A DNA stretch of 64,000 bases from Roseobacter sp. CCS2 (GCF_000169435.1 NZ_AAYB01000001.1:124001-188000); one strand, 5' to 3'; positions 37,509 to 46,773 are shown, numbered from the stretch's first letter. The notes: generated by a model not told the origin, from the letters alone. Program-made: numbers and translations.

Positions 37509-37548
37509 TGCGCACGGGTTGTGTACGGGTTGTGTACGCCATGTGTAC
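37509..37548. promoter_or_regulatory. 11-bp-spaced TGTGTAC array, candidate operator
   Basis: TGTGTAC occurs at 37520, 37531 and 37542, and a variant TGCGCAC at 37509. All starts are exactly 11 bases apart, so the copies face the same side of the helix. The array lies 63 bases before the BrnA-like start and about 70 before the divergent KAS III start. RHH repressors bind such repeats; the link is inference. Confidence 0.6.
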
Positions 37549-37615
37549 GCCGCGTTCCGGTGGACATTACCGCCCCCTTCCCCCTAGTGTAACCGGACCA
37601 ATTTGAGGGGCCAGC

Positions 37616-38734
37616 ATGCACAACGTCGCCATAACAGGAACCGGGGTTTTCACACCATCCGAGGTTATCACAAACGACGAATTGGTCGCCGCCTTCAACA
37701 GCTACGCGGACCTGTGGAATGCCGAAAACGCCGATGCGATTGCGGCAGGCACGGTTGCGGCGAAGACCCATTCGTCCAGCGAATTCATCGAGGCTGCATC
37801 CGGGATTGAGCGCCGCTATGTCCTTGATAAAGAAGGCGTTCTTGACCCCGCGCGCATGTTCCCCCGTCTAGCGGCACGCCCCGATGACCAACCGGGCTAC
37901 ATGGCCGAGATTGGCGTGGATGCCGCGCAAAAAGCGCTGGCTGCCGCTGGTGTTGATGCCGCTGACGTCGATCTGGTGATCTGTGCGGCCTCTAATATGG
38001 AACGCGCCTATCCCGCAATTGCCGTGGAAATTCAACAGCTTCTGGGTGCAGGTGGCTTTGCATTTGATATGAACGTCGCCTGTTCCAGTGCGACTTTCGG
38101 TATTCAAACGGCCGCCGACATGATCCGCGCCGGCTCCATCCGCCGCGCGCTGGTGATCAATCCTGAGATTTGTTCCGCCCATCTGGAATGGCGCGACCGC
38201 GACTGTCATTTCATCTTTGGCGATGTGGCGACGGCGACGTTGCTGGAACGGGATGAGGACCTGACAGCGCCGCATTTCAAAGTGCTCTCCACCCGTTGCG
38301 CCACCCAGTTCAGCAACAATATCCGCAACAATAACGGCTACTTACGCCGCACACAGGACCACATGGAAGACCGCCGCGACATGCAGTTCATGCAAAACGG
38401 GCGTAAGGTGTTCAAAGAGGTGCTGCCGCTGGTCAGCAAACACATCGCCGATCACATGGCTGAAGAAAGCATCGCCGCCACCGACCTGCGCCGCCTTTGG
38501 TTACATCAGGCCAATAAGACAATGAATGATTTTATCGGCAAAAAGGTTTTGGGCCGTAAGCCGGAACCGGACGAGCAGCCGAATATCCTGCAAGATTACG
38601 CCAACACCTCATCCGCTGGATCCATCATCGCTTTCTCCAAACATTCCAGTGACATGGAACGGGGCGATAAGGGATTGATCTGCTCTTTCGGGGCAGGATA
38701 TTCCGTTGGTTCGGTAATCGTGGAACGCGCCTAG
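37616..38734 (+). CDS. 3-oxoacyl-ACP synthase III (FabH)-like
   Basis: This 372-residue thiolase-fold enzyme resembles KAS III. The catalytic cysteine is C156 in NVACSSATFG, the histidine is in WLHQANKTMND, and the asparagine in DYANTSSAGSI. The loops around the substrate channel differ from standard FabH, with a long insertion near the N-terminus (FNSYADLWNAENADAI) and no acetyl-specific features I can confirm. The type resembles the extra FabH2-like enzymes that take longer or branched acyl-CoA. It is divergent from the BrnA-like gene and shares the repeat array. Ribosome-binding site GAGGGG. Confidence 0.9.
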   Translation: MHNVAITGTGVFTPSEVITNDELVAAFNSYADLWNAENADAIAAGTVAAKTHSSSEFIEAASGIERRYVLDKEGVLDPARMFPRLAARPDDQPGYMAEIGVDAAQKALAAAGVDAADVDLVICAASNMERAYPAIAVEIQQLLGAGGFAFDMNVACSSATFGIQTAADMIRAGSIRRALVINPEICSAHLEWRDRDCHFIFGDVATATLLERDEDLTAPHFKVLSTRCATQFSNNIRNNNGYLRRTQDHMEDRRDMQFMQNGRKVFKEVLPLVSKHIADHMAEESIAATDLRRLWLHQANKTMNDFIGKKVLGRKPEPDEQPNILQDYANTSSAGSIIAFSKHSSDMERGDKGLICSFGAGYSVGSVIVERA

Positions 38735-38746
38735 AGGGCTGAACAC

Positions 38747-38821
38747 ATGAAGACGACGATCGCCATCGGGCTACTGATCACCCTCACCGCGTGCGGCGTG
38801 CCTTTCGTGCCTCTGGTCTAA
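38747..38821 (+). CDS. 24-residue lipoprotein
   Basis: This short gene encodes [20 protein letters not shown], then four more residues: a complete lipoprotein signal with lipobox LTAC and only eight residues from the cysteine onward. The mature product would be a tiny lipid-anchored peptide, like entericidin-type mini-lipoproteins. It lies 12 bases after the KAS III stop. Its stop codon overlaps the arsH stop by exactly four bases, a geometry shared by eight other convergent pairs here, which supports it as real. Confidence 0.6.
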   Translation: MKTTIAIGLLITLTACGVPFVPLV

Positions 38822-39531
38822 CCGCTGACGCGCTTATGCACATCTGCCAACGTCTCAACCCGCTCTGAATAGCGGTCGGTCAGCATTGCACTGCGCCCGC
38901 GCGTCATGATCGTAAAGCGCGCCAGTTCTTCCATCACATCCACGATCCGGTTGTAAAGGGACGATGGCTTCATCCGCCCGTCTTCAAACTCTTTCCAGGC
39001 CATCGGCACGGATGATTGATTGGGGATCGCAATCAGCCGCATCCAACGCCCTAGGATTCGTAACTGATTGACAGTATTGAAAGATTGTGATCCACCGCCA
39101 ACTTGCATCACGGCAAGGGTTTTGCCCTGCGTGGGCCGGATGCCCCCAATCGGCGACAGCGGTAACCAGTCTATTTGCGTTTTCATAATCCCGGTCATCG
39201 CCCCGTGCCGTTCGGGGCTGGACCACACCATACCTTCGCACCACAACGCCAGTTCGCGCAGCTCCGCGACTTTGGGATGATCTGCATCCGCGTCATCCGG
39301 CAAGGGCAAGCCGGAAGGATTGAAAAACTTCGTCTCACAGCCCAGCGCATGCAAGACCCGCGCGCCTTCTTCTGCGCAGAGCCGAGAATAGCTTGTCTCG
39401 CGCAGCGATCCGTACAACAGCAAAATACGCGGCGGATGCTGCGGCGCATCTGTTCCGGCCAAAGCCGCAATATCCAACGGGACCAACGCATCTGGCATCA
39501 GATTGGGCATATCGGCGGTATCAATCGCCAT
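38818..39531 (-). CDS. arsH: ArsH NADPH-dependent FMN reductase
   Basis: This 237-residue flavodoxin-like reductase has ArsH features: [48 protein letters not shown] and [22 protein letters not shown]. ArsH enzymes bind FMN and detoxify organoarsenicals or reduce quinones. No arsenic-operon genes (arsR, arsB, arsC) are adjacent, so an arsenic role is not supported by context. The ATG overlaps the upstream HTH-like gene's stop (TGATG), indicating coupling to that gene. Confidence 0.9.
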   Translation of the reverse strand: MAIDTADMPNLMPDALVPLDIAALAGTDAPQHPPRILLLYGSLRETSYSRLCAEEGARVLHALGCETKFFNPSGLPLPDDADADHPKVAELRELALWCEGMVWSSPERHGAMTGIMKTQIDWLPLSPIGGIRPTQGKTLAVMQVGGGSQSFNTVNQLRILGRWMRLIAIPNQSSVPMAWKEFEDGRMKPSSLYNRIVDVMEELARFTIMTRGRSAMLTDRYSERVETLADVHKRVSG

Positions 39532-39980
39532 CAGGCCGTTTCTTCAAGGTGCAGCTTCATATCAATCAATACCTGCTGCAGCGACGTCGTCTCGCGTAGC
39601 ATGCGTTTGGCTTCGTTAATGGTGATCACACCATCGGCGATAGATTGATTATATTCAGCCATCAGCATCGCAAACCGCTGACTAAGCTTGATCACATCTG
39701 TATTGATCTCACCGCTGCTGTTGGCGCGTGCTGTGTCGTAGGACATCGTCACGCCTTTCAGTTCCGCAAGCGCTGAGGTCACATGCGGATAAGACGCTGC
39801 TGCCTCCAACTGGGCCACGGCATCAACCGGCATAAAGCGGTCGGTGTGTTCCGCGCTATCAGAGTAGTACCGCCCAAGTGTTGCCTTGGATTTTCCGGTC
39901 AGTTCGCATGCCGCTTCAATGCCCACGTCCTTGACCAACGCCTCGGTGTGTTTTTTGAGGTAACTACCCTGTCCCGCCAT
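39531..39980 (-). CDS. HTH-like small protein coupled to arsH
   Basis: This protein of about 149 residues has a segment that reads like a helix-turn-helix ([27 protein letters not shown]). A helical C-terminal part ([26 protein letters not shown]) may mediate oligomerisation. It resembles small phage-type regulators, but I cannot name a family. The stop overlaps the arsH start by one base, so it probably regulates, or is cotranscribed with, ars[11 protein letters not shown] was chosen over an upstream start at 40100 whose leader looks non-coding. Confidence 0.62.
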   Translation of the reverse strand: MAGQGSYLKKHTEALVKDVGIEAACELTGKSKATLGRYYSDSAEHTDRFMPVDAVAQLEAAASYPHVTSALAELKGVTMSYDTARANSSGEINTDVIKLSQRFAMLMAEYNQSIADGVITINEAKRMLRETTSLQQVLIDMKLHLEETA

Positions 39981-40247
39981 GCGTATGCTCCATCGTCGTG
40001 CTGCCGCTTGGACGGCAGGGGAAAAACGCTTCCCAATTCCCATTTTATTGCAATGCACTGTATGGCAAAAATAATCCAGTCTCGTGTTTCTGAGACACAT
40101 TCACCAGTTGTCGTGCTGAGTGGTACGATATGTTTTGGATCGCGATCCACCTTTTTATGTCGGGGGTGTCCCCAAATGTTGCACGGTGCCGGTTTGCATT
40201 GCGTGATAGGCTTGCCAAATACGCAAGGCCAACGCTAATCACCCGTT

Positions 40248-40847
40248 ATGGCAAAACTGTATTTTAATTACTCCACCATGAACGCGGGCAAATCGACCGT
40301 GCTTTTGCAGGCGTCGCACAATTATATTGAGCGGGGGATGCAAACCTATCTGATGATTGCGCGCTTTGATGATCGGGCCGGTATCGGGCGTATCGGCAGC
40401 CGGATCGGGATTGGCGCCGATGCCGATACATTCGGGGCCGAGGATGATCTGTTTGATATGATCTCAAACCGGCTGGCGGCCGGACCATGCGCCTGTGTTT
40501 TCCTTGATGAAGCGCATTTCATGACGCCCGAACATGTCTGGCAACTGGCCCGTGTGGTCGATGATTTGAACGTGCCCGTCATGACCTATGGGTTGCGGGT
40601 TGATTTTCGTGGACGATTGTTTCCTGCATCCGCATCCCTGTTGGCCTTGGCTGATGAAATGCGCGAGGTGCGTACCATTTGTCACTGCGGAAAGAAGGCC
40701 ACGATGGTCGTCCGCAAAGATGAAGATGGCAATGTGCTGGCTGCGGGCGATCAGATCGTCGTTGGTGGCAACGAAAGCTATGTCTCACTGTGTCGCCGTC
40801 ACTGGCGCGAAGAAATGGGTGACTATGCGGACCCCAATCTTGACTAG
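40248..40847 (+). CDS. tdk: Thymidine kinase
   Basis: This 199-residue type II thymidine kinase phosphorylates thymidine in salvage. It has P-loop STMNAGKST at 9-17, the lasso region, the DEAHF motif as LDEAHFM, and the zinc-binding cysteines CHCGKKA and CRRHW. The length is normal. It is divergent from the HTH-like/arsH pair, and the 267-base gap between holds palindromes but no recognisable gene. Confidence 0.95.
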   Translation: MAKLYFNYSTMNAGKSTVLLQASHNYIERGMQTYLMIARFDDRAGIGRIGSRIGIGADADTFGAEDDLFDMISNRLAAGPCACVFLDEAHFMTPEHVWQLARVVDDLNVPVMTYGLRVDFRGRLFPASASLLALADEMREVRTICHCGKKATMVVRKDEDGNVLAAGDQIVVGGNESYVSLCRRHWREEMGDYADPNLD

Positions 40848-40893
40848 CGCCTGTCATCTTGCCCAAAAAATGCCTGCCGGACGCTTCTGAGCA

Positions 40894-43086
40894 TCAATAA
40901 AAACTCTGCGGATCAATATCAATTGCCATGCGCAGGTTGGTGGGTAGTCGGAATTGCCCTGCCCATTTCGCCAGCGCCTGTTGCAGCGGCGCAGACTTTT
41001 CTGCCTTGACCAACAGCCGCACACGGTGCCGTCCGCGCACCCGCGCGATCGGCGCCGGTGCCGGCCCAAAGACCTGCGCACCGATTTGGCGCAAAGGACC
41101 ATCCATGCGCGCCATTTCAGACCCCAAATCAAACACCTCTTGCACGTTCGGGCTGCTGAGGATGATCCCTGCCATGCGCCCATAGGGCGGCACGCCAGCG
41201 GCCTTGCGTTCTTCGGCCTCTGCTTTCCAAAAACTTTCCTCATCACCTGCCAAAATGGCACGGATCACGGCATGTTCCGGTTGATAGGTCTGCAGCAGCG
41301 CCTCGCCCGGTGTATCAGCGCGCCCTGCCCGCCCGGCGACCTGCCGCATCAACTGAAACGTCCGCTCCGCCGCCCGCAGGTCGGACCCTTGCAATCCAAG
41401 GTCCGCGTCAATCACCCCCACAAGCGTAAGTAATGGAAAGTTGTGTCCTTTCGCGACCAATTGCGTGCCGATGATAATATCAGTGCCGCCTTGTGCGATC
41501 TCTTCGATATGTGCCTTCATCGCACGGGCAGACCCATAAAGGTCAGACGAAAGAACCGCGATGCGCGCATCTGGAAATAGCTCGGCCACTTCCTCGCCCA
41601 TACGCTCCACGCCCGGGCCCACGGCACTTAACCGATCTTCCGCATCGCAGGACGGGCACCGCGTTGGGATCGGTTTCGTTTCGCCGCATTGGTGGCACAT
41701 CAGACGCTTCAGAAAACGGTGTTCTACCATCCGCGCATCGCAATGGTCGCAGCCGATCTGATGACCGCAGGCCCGGCATAATGTGATCGGCGCATAGCCA
41801 CGGCGGTTCAGGAAAATCAGTGATTGTTCACCCTTTTCCAATCGCTGCTGGATGGCGCTACGTAGGGTGGGCGAGACCCACCGCCCGCCGGGTAGATCCT
41901 CGACCCGCATATCAATAGCATTCATTTTCGGCATGACCGCAGCGCCATAACGCGCGGTAAGCTCAAGCCGCTGATACTTGCCTGCTTCGACATTCGCCCA
42001 GCTTTCCAAAGAAGGCGTCGCCGAGGCCAGCACGACCTGCGCACCATTGATCGCCGCGCGCAACACGGCCATATCGCGGGCGTTATAAAGCACGCCATCT
42101 TCTTGCTTGTAGGATGTATCATGTTCTTCATCGACCACGATCAGGCCTAGGTTTTGATAAGGTAGAAACAGCGCCGAACGTGCGCCGACAATCAGCTGTG
42201 CATCACCCTGCCCGACCATGCGCCAACAGCGGCGACGTTCGGTCATTGTCACCCCCGAATGCCATTCGGCGGGCTTCATGCCAAACCGGGCCTCCACCCG
42301 GTTGATAAATTCGCCTGACAGCGCGATTTCGGGCAACAGGACCAAGGCTTGCCGCCCCATGCGCAGGCATTCGGCCACGGCCTCAAGATAGACCTCGGTC
42401 TTGCCTGACCCCGTGACGCCCTTCAGCAATGTTGTCCCATAGCCGTCGGTGCGCAATGCGGCACGCAACGCCTTAGCGCCAGCGGCCTGATCCGCGCTCA
42501 ACTCCTTGCCGCCATAGTCAGGATCAAGCTGCGGATAGGGCGTATCGCGCGGCGCTTCCTCTTCCGATACCGCCCCCAGTTTGACGAGGCCCTTCACGAC
42601 AGAGGTCCCGACCCCCGCCATTTCAGCCACTTCGCGCAGCGTGAACGACAGACCGCCATAGTCACGCAGCACGCCCAGAACCTTTTCGCGCGCGCCCGTC
42701 ATGCGATCTGGTTTGACATCACCCAGCCGGTACACCTTGCGCATGGATTGCGCATCGCCCAACCCCGGCGCGCGGGTCCCAAGGCGCAGCATTGCTGGCA
42801 TTGGGGTCAGCGTATATTCGGCCGCACGGGTCAGGAAGCTGCGCATTTCTGCGCGCATCGGGGCCACATCAAGGACGCGCATGACCGAGCGTATCTTGGC
42901 AATATCATAATCGCCCTTGCCCGGGCCCCAAACCACACCCAACACTTTACGCGGGCCAAGGGGCACCTCGACAAAAGCACCCAAATGGCACCCGCCCTCG
43001 GGCGCTTTGTAATCCAACAGCCGATCCAGCGGTTGGGTCGTCAAAACCCCCACCAAATCACCTTCATGGAAAAAGCTGTCAGTCAT
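40894..43086 (-). CDS. priA: Primosomal protein N' (PriA helicase)
   Basis: This helicase of about 730 residues restarts collapsed replication forks. Visible are Walker A GVTGSGKTEVY, DEEH in VVDEEHDTSYKQED, motif V-VI GTQLVAKGHNF and QVAGRAGR, and the zinc-binding cysteines (CRACGHQIGCDHC to CPSC) in the middle. The length fits PriA. The start MTDSFFHEGDLVG at 43086 was preferred to an upstream ATG at 43119. It is convergent to tdk with a 46-base gap. Confidence 0.95.
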   Translation of the reverse strand: MTDSFFHEGDLVGVLTTQPLDRLLDYKAPEGGCHLGAFVEVPLGPRKVLGVVWGPGKGDYDIAKIRSVMRVLDVAPMRAEMRSFLTRAAEYTLTPMPAMLRLGTRAPGLGDAQSMRKVYRLGDVKPDRMTGAREKVLGVLRDYGGLSFTLREVAEMAGVGTSVVKGLVKLGAVSEEEAPRDTPYPQLDPDYGGKELSADQAAGAKALRAALRTDGYGTTLLKGVTGSGKTEVYLEAVAECLRMGRQALVLLPEIALSGEFINRVEARFGMKPAEWHSGVTMTERRRCWRMVGQGDAQLIVGARSALFLPYQNLGLIVVDEEHDTSYKQEDGVLYNARDMAVLRAAINGAQVVLASATPSLESWANVEAGKYQRLELTARYGAAVMPKMNAIDMRVEDLPGGRWVSPTLRSAIQQRLEKGEQSLIFLNRRGYAPITLCRACGHQIGCDHCDARMVEHRFLKRLMCHQCGETKPIPTRCPSCDAEDRLSAVGPGVERMGEEVAELFPDARIAVLSSDLYGSARAMKAHIEEIAQGGTDIIIGTQLVAKGHNFPLLTLVGVIDADLGLQGSDLRAAERTFQLMRQVAGRAGRADTPGEALLQTYQPEHAVIRAILAGDEESFWKAEAEERKAAGVPPYGRMAGIILSSPNVQEVFDLGSEMARMDGPLRQIGAQVFGPAPAPIARVRGRHRVRLLVKAEKSAPLQQALAKWAGQFRLPTNLRMAIDIDPQSFY

Positions 43087-43169
43087 AGCCGCCTTTGTGG
43101 GTTTCCGCCCGTTCCCCAATCAGGTAAACGCTGAGACAACAAACACCAACCCATGCGCGGAGTGAAGAG

Positions 43170-43823
43170 ATGAAGTTTTTCGTAGACACAGCCGAGATCG
43201 ACCAGATCAAAGAACTCAATGACCTTGGTATGGTGGATGGGGTCACGACAAATCCATCGCTGATCGCCAAATCCGGGCGCGATATTCTGGAAGTGACGAA
43301 GGAAATTTGTTCCATCGTGTCCGGCCCCGTCTCTGCCGAGGTGGTGGCACTTGAGGCCGACGACATGCTGGCCGAAGGCCGCAAGCTGGCCAAGATCGCC
43401 GACAACATCGCGGTGAAAGTGCCGCTGACATGGGCAGGCCTAAAAACCTGCAAGACGCTGACGGACGACGGTATCATGGTGAACGTGACCCTGTGCTTTT
43501 CCGCGAACCAAGCGCTGCTGGCCGCGAAAGCCGGGGCGACCTTCATCAGCCCTTTCATCGGGCGTCTGGACGACATCAACCTTGATGGGCTTGAGCTGAT
43601 CGAAGACATCCGCACGATCTATGACAACTATGGGTTTGAGACAAACATCCTTGCCGCCTCCATCCGCACCGCCAACCACATGAGCGATTGTGCCAAGATC
43701 GGCGCCGACGTCTGCACAGCGCCGCCGAATGTAATCAAAGCGATGGCGAACCATGTGCTGACAGACAAGGGCTTGGCTGCGTTTATGGCGGATGCCGAGA
43801 AGGCGGGGATTAAGATCGTCTAA
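43170..43823 (+). CDS. Transaldolase / fructose-6-phosphate aldolase-like
   Basis: This 217-residue class I aldolase of the short transaldolase (TalC/FSA) type has the Schiff-base lysine at K83 in [10 protein letters not shown]. It also has the family start [29 protein letters not shown], and [28 protein letters not shown]. Short transaldolases of this size transfer dihydroxyacetone units in the pentose phosphate pathway, or cleave fructose 6-phosphate. Sequence alone cannot separate the two. It is closed by an exact palindromic repeat. Confidence 0.93.
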   Translation: MKFFVDTAEIDQIKELNDLGMVDGVTTNPSLIAKSGRDILEVTKEICSIVSGPVSAEVVALEADDMLAEGRKLAKIADNIAVKVPLTWAGLKTCKTLTDDGIMVNVTLCFSANQALLAAKAGATFISPFIGRLDDINLDGLELIEDIRTIYDNYGFETNILAASIRTANHMSDCAKIGADVCTAPPNVIKAMANHVLTDKGLAAFMADAEKAGIKIV

Positions 43824-43834
43824 GCGACGTTCAG

Positions 43835-43860
43835 GTAAGGTGGATCATGATCCACCTTAC
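43835..43860. repeat. Perfect 26-bp palindromic repeat
   Basis: This copy is identical over all 26 bases to the one at 12065-12090, beginning GTAAGGTGGATCA and mirrored exactly. It starts 11 bases after the transaldolase stop. Confidence 0.85.
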
Positions 43861-43974
43861 AACCCCCTTGAGTAGGGCAAATCTGCCACGCCTAGCGACG
43901 CGCGCCAAAAAAGCATGAGACACGTCCCCTAACCCTCTGCTACCTTGCAAAAAAACGAAAAGCAGAGCAGGCAA

Positions 43975-44670
43975 ATGAACCAAACAGTTATGGCCGATGA
44001 CCTTCGTGAGAAGATCATCGCAAACCCCGATGTCCTTTTGGAAGATGCAGACGTCATGCGCGCCCTTGTCGGTGCGGATGCGGATCAGACGACGGGCAAT
44101 ATCGTTGATCTGCGATCCGTCGCGATGGACCGTCTTGAGGCGCGTTTTGATCGTCTTGAGGACACCCACCGCAATGTCATCGCCGCCGCCTATGACAATC
44201 TGGCGGGCACCAACCAAATCCACCGCGCCATCCTGCGCATGCTGGATGCCAGTACATTTGAACGTTTCCTTGCCGATCTATCTGGTGAAGTCGCCGATAT
44301 CCTGCGTGTTGACGCGGTGCGGCTGGTGCTGGAAAGCAACCTGCAAGACTCGCACAAAAGTGCCGGTGATGCAGTGGCGATCATGCCAGAGGGCTTTGTC
44401 GAAGGCTACATCACGCTGGGCCGCAACATGCCCGCCCGCCAGATCACCCTGCGCGAAATGCAAAAGGTGGGTGGCAGCCTTTATGGTGATCGCGCCGCAT
44501 ACATCAAATCAGAGGCGTGTTTGAAGGTTGATCTTGGCCCCGACCGCCTGCCTGCGATGCTGGTCATGGGCAGTGAAGACCCCCAACAATTCACCCCCCA
44601 ACAAGGCACCGATCTGCTGACTTTCTTTGTGGGTGTGTTTGAACGGGTCGTGCGCCGCTGGTTGGCGTAA
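43975..44670 (+). CDS. DUF484-family protein
   Basis: This protein of about 231 residues is of the DUF484 type, with a GAF-like fold. The N-terminus reads ADDLREKIIANPDVLLEDADVMRALV and the central part RSVAMDRLEARFDRLEDTHRNVIAAAYDN. It lies one base before xerC, the same order as in E. coli and many proteobacteria, and may form a functional unit with XerC. The molecular function is unknown. MNQTVMADD at 43975 was preferred to the ATG at 43945. Confidence 0.85.
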   Translation: MNQTVMADDLREKIIANPDVLLEDADVMRALVGADADQTTGNIVDLRSVAMDRLEARFDRLEDTHRNVIAAAYDNLAGTNQIHRAILRMLDASTFERFLADLSGEVADILRVDAVRLVLESNLQDSHKSAGDAVAIMPEGFVEGYITLGRNMPARQITLREMQKVGGSLYGDRAAYIKSEACLKVDLGPDRLPAMLVMGSEDPQQFTPQQGTDLLTFFVGVFERVVRRWLA

Positions 44671-44671
44671 G

Positions 44672-45586
44672 ATGATTGCCCCTGCCCTGTCAGACGCGTT
44701 GGGCGCTTGGCTGGCAGGCCAACGCGCCTTGGCAGGTACAGCGGAAAATACGCTGAAAGCCTATCAGACCGACGTCATGGGCTTTCTGGCTTTCATGACC
44801 CAATACAATGGCGAAAGTCAGGGCCTGGCCCCGATTGCACGCGTGACTGTTCGCGATATGCGCGCATGGATGGCACATGAACGTGGGCGCGGCATTGGGG
44901 CGCGATCATTGGCGCGATCACTATCCGCTGTAAAATCATTCTACCGTTGGCTGGCTGAACGCGAAGGGTTTGAACCCACGGCCGTTCTGTCCACCCGCGC
45001 ACCTAAGTTTCAACGCAAGCTGCCGCGCCCGCTAGAGGTGAATGCAGCCTCGGCCATGATCGACACGGTCGAATTGCAAGCAAACGAACCTTGGGTGGCA
45101 GCAAGAGACGCCGCGGTTGTCACACTTCTTTATGGCTGCGGTCTGCGGATTTCCGAAGCTTTGGGGCTCACCAGTGTGGATGTTCCCTTGCCTGAGGTGC
45201 TGCGCATTGTCGGGAAAGGCGGGAAGGAACGTATCGTTCCTGTTATCGCCGAAGCGCGCGAAGCGGTTGCCACCTATGTCAGGCTTTGCCCCTATCCTGT
45301 TGCACAAGACCAACCCATATTCCGTGCTGTTCGCGGCGGTATCCTGTCACCGCGCGCAATCCAGAAAGTGATGGAGCAGGCGCGCCTGCAACTGGGCCTG
45401 CCCGCCACGGCAACACCCCATGCGATGCGCCATTCCTTTGCGACCCATCTGCTGGCCGCTGGCGGTGATCTGCGCGCGATTCAAGAGCTATTGGGCCATG
45501 CATCGCTTTCAACCACACAAGCCTATACTGCGGTCGATGCCGCACACCTGATGTCGGTCTACGAAAAGGCGCATCCCAAAGCCTGA
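44672..45586 (+). CDS. xerC: Tyrosine recombinase XerC
   Basis: This 304-residue tyrosine recombinase resolves chromosome dimers at dif with XerD. The N-terminal SAM-like domain holds LAGTAENTLKAYQTDVMGFL. Catalytic residues are visible: the first arginine in YGCGLRISEAL, H250-x-x-R253 (HAMRHSFATHLL), H276 (LGHASL) and nucleophile Y285 (TTQAYT). XerC over XerD is suggested by the DUF484 neighbour. It follows DUF484 directly and is cotranscribed with it. Confidence 0.93.
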   Translation: MIAPALSDALGAWLAGQRALAGTAENTLKAYQTDVMGFLAFMTQYNGESQGLAPIARVTVRDMRAWMAHERGRGIGARSLARSLSAVKSFYRWLAEREGFEPTAVLSTRAPKFQRKLPRPLEVNAASAMIDTVELQANEPWVAARDAAVVTLLYGCGLRISEALGLTSVDVPLPEVLRIVGKGGKERIVPVIAEAREAVATYVRLCPYPVAQDQPIFRAVRGGILSPRAIQKVMEQARLQLGLPATATPHAMRHSFATHLLAAGGDLRAIQELLGHASLSTTQAYTAVDAAHLMSVYEKAHPKA

Positions 45587-45628
45587 CAACAGGTTGCCCC
45601 TTGCCCATTTTTCAACCATGAGAGTATC

Positions 45629-46327
45629 ATGACACTTCGCGCCAAAGCCCTTCTTGTTCACCTTCTGACGGCCACAGGTGCCGTTTTCGCCATGCTTGCA
45701 ATGCTGGCCGCGGTCGAAGAAGAATGGAGCCTGATGTTTCTTTGGCTGGTCGTTGCCTTCTTTGTCGATGGCATCGATGGACCACTGGCCCGAAAATATG
45801 ATGTGAAGACCAATTCACCTGCGTTTGACGGCGTCTTGCTCGATCTGATTATCGACTATCTGACCTATGTCTTCGTCCCCGCCTATGCGCTGTTCAAATC
45901 AGGGCTGCTGCCGGGCTGGACCGGCTGGTTCGCGATCATCATCATCACCTTCACATCGGCGATGTATTTTGCTGATACGCGCATGAAAACAAGGGATAAC
46001 TCCTTTTCCGGTTTTCCGGGATGCTGGAACATGCTGGTGCTGGTCATCTTTGCCTTGCAGCCAAATTTCTGGGTCTCGCTGATCCTTGTTGGCAGCCTTG
46101 CCATCACGATGTTCGTGCCGTTGAAATTTGTGCATCCCGTGCGGACGGAACGCTGGCGCATGGTCACGCTGCCCATGGCCTTGGGGTGGACGTTCTTTGC
46201 AGGCTGGGCTGCTTGGGTGGATTTCTATCCCAATAGCTGGGCGCATTGGGGTTTGATCGTGACGTCTGTTTACTTGCTGTTTGCGGGTGTCACGCAGCAA
46301 ATCATTCCAGAGCGCAAGACAGCCTAG
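45629..46327 (+). CDS. pcs: Phosphatidylcholine synthase
   Basis: This 232-residue CDP-alcohol phosphotransferase joins choline to CDP-diacylglycerol. The family motif is clear in DGIDGPLARKYDVK and the following aspartates FDGVLLDLIID. Six to eight hydrophobic helices follow. The N-terminus LVHLLTATGAVFAMLAML is typical of bacterial Pcs, an enzyme mostly of alphaproteobacteria. It gives the cell phosphatidylcholine directly from choline. It is 42 bases after xerC and is convergent to ogt with a four-base stop overlap. Confidence 0.9.
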   Translation: MTLRAKALLVHLLTATGAVFAMLAMLAAVEEEWSLMFLWLVVAFFVDGIDGPLARKYDVKTNSPAFDGVLLDLIIDYLTYVFVPAYALFKSGLLPGWTGWFAIIIITFTSAMYFADTRMKTRDNSFSGFPGCWNMLVLVIFALQPNFWVSLILVGSLAITMFVPLKFVHPVRTERWRMVTLPMALGWTFFAGWAAWVDFYPNSWAHWGLIVTSVYLLFAGVTQQIIPERKTA

Positions 46328-46773
46328 ATTAACAAACCTGCCGCCCCTTCAAGGCGTAGCAAAGCGACCTTGGCCTCAATCCCACCGGCCCCCGAATACC
46401 CGCCCAACCCGTCTGCGGCCAGAACCCGGTGGCAAGGAATGATGATCGCAATCGGGTTGGCACCGCAGGCTTGACCAATCGCCTGCGCCGAAACACCCAA
46501 GTCCTTTGCCAAATCGCCGTAGGTGCGCGTCTCGCCATAGGGAATGGCACAAAGTGCGGCGTAAAAGTCTTGCTGAAAGGCACTGCCGCGCGGGGCGACG
46601 GGGGTTTGAAACGCCCGCAGATCACCCGCAAAATAGGCCGCCATTTCGTCATAAACCTGCTGATGCAGCGCACCTTCGGTCAACGTGCCGCCGCGTCCCC
46701 AAACCAGCTCTGTCACCGCGCCATCCTGTGCATGTGCACCCAGCGCCCCAACAGGTGACGCCGCGCAAATCAT
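46324..46773 (-). CDS. ogt: Methylated-DNA-protein-cysteine methyltransferase
   Basis: This 149-residue suicide repair protein takes the methyl group from O6-methylguanine. It has the active cysteine in IIIPCHRVLAADG, the helix IPYGETRTYGDLAKDLGVSAQAIGQACGANP, and a C-terminal GGYSGAGGIEAKVALLRLEG. The size fits single-domain Ogt. Its ATG overlaps the upstream thioesterase stop by ATGA, placing it last in the ileS operon. Confidence 0.94.
   Translation of the reverse strand: MICAASPVGALGAHAQDGAVTELVWGRGGTLTEGALHQQVYDEMAAYFAGDLRAFQTPVAPRGSAFQQDFYAALCAIPYGETRTYGDLAKDLGVSAQAIGQACGANPIAIIIPCHRVLAADGLGGYSGAGGIEAKVALLRLEGAAGLLI

Noticed and set aside
41862-41884. A further GTAGGGTGGGC...GACCCACC dyad like the palindromic repeat
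   Set aside because: It lies inside priA and encodes a conserved family segment (GGRWVSPTLR), so coding constraint explains the likeness.
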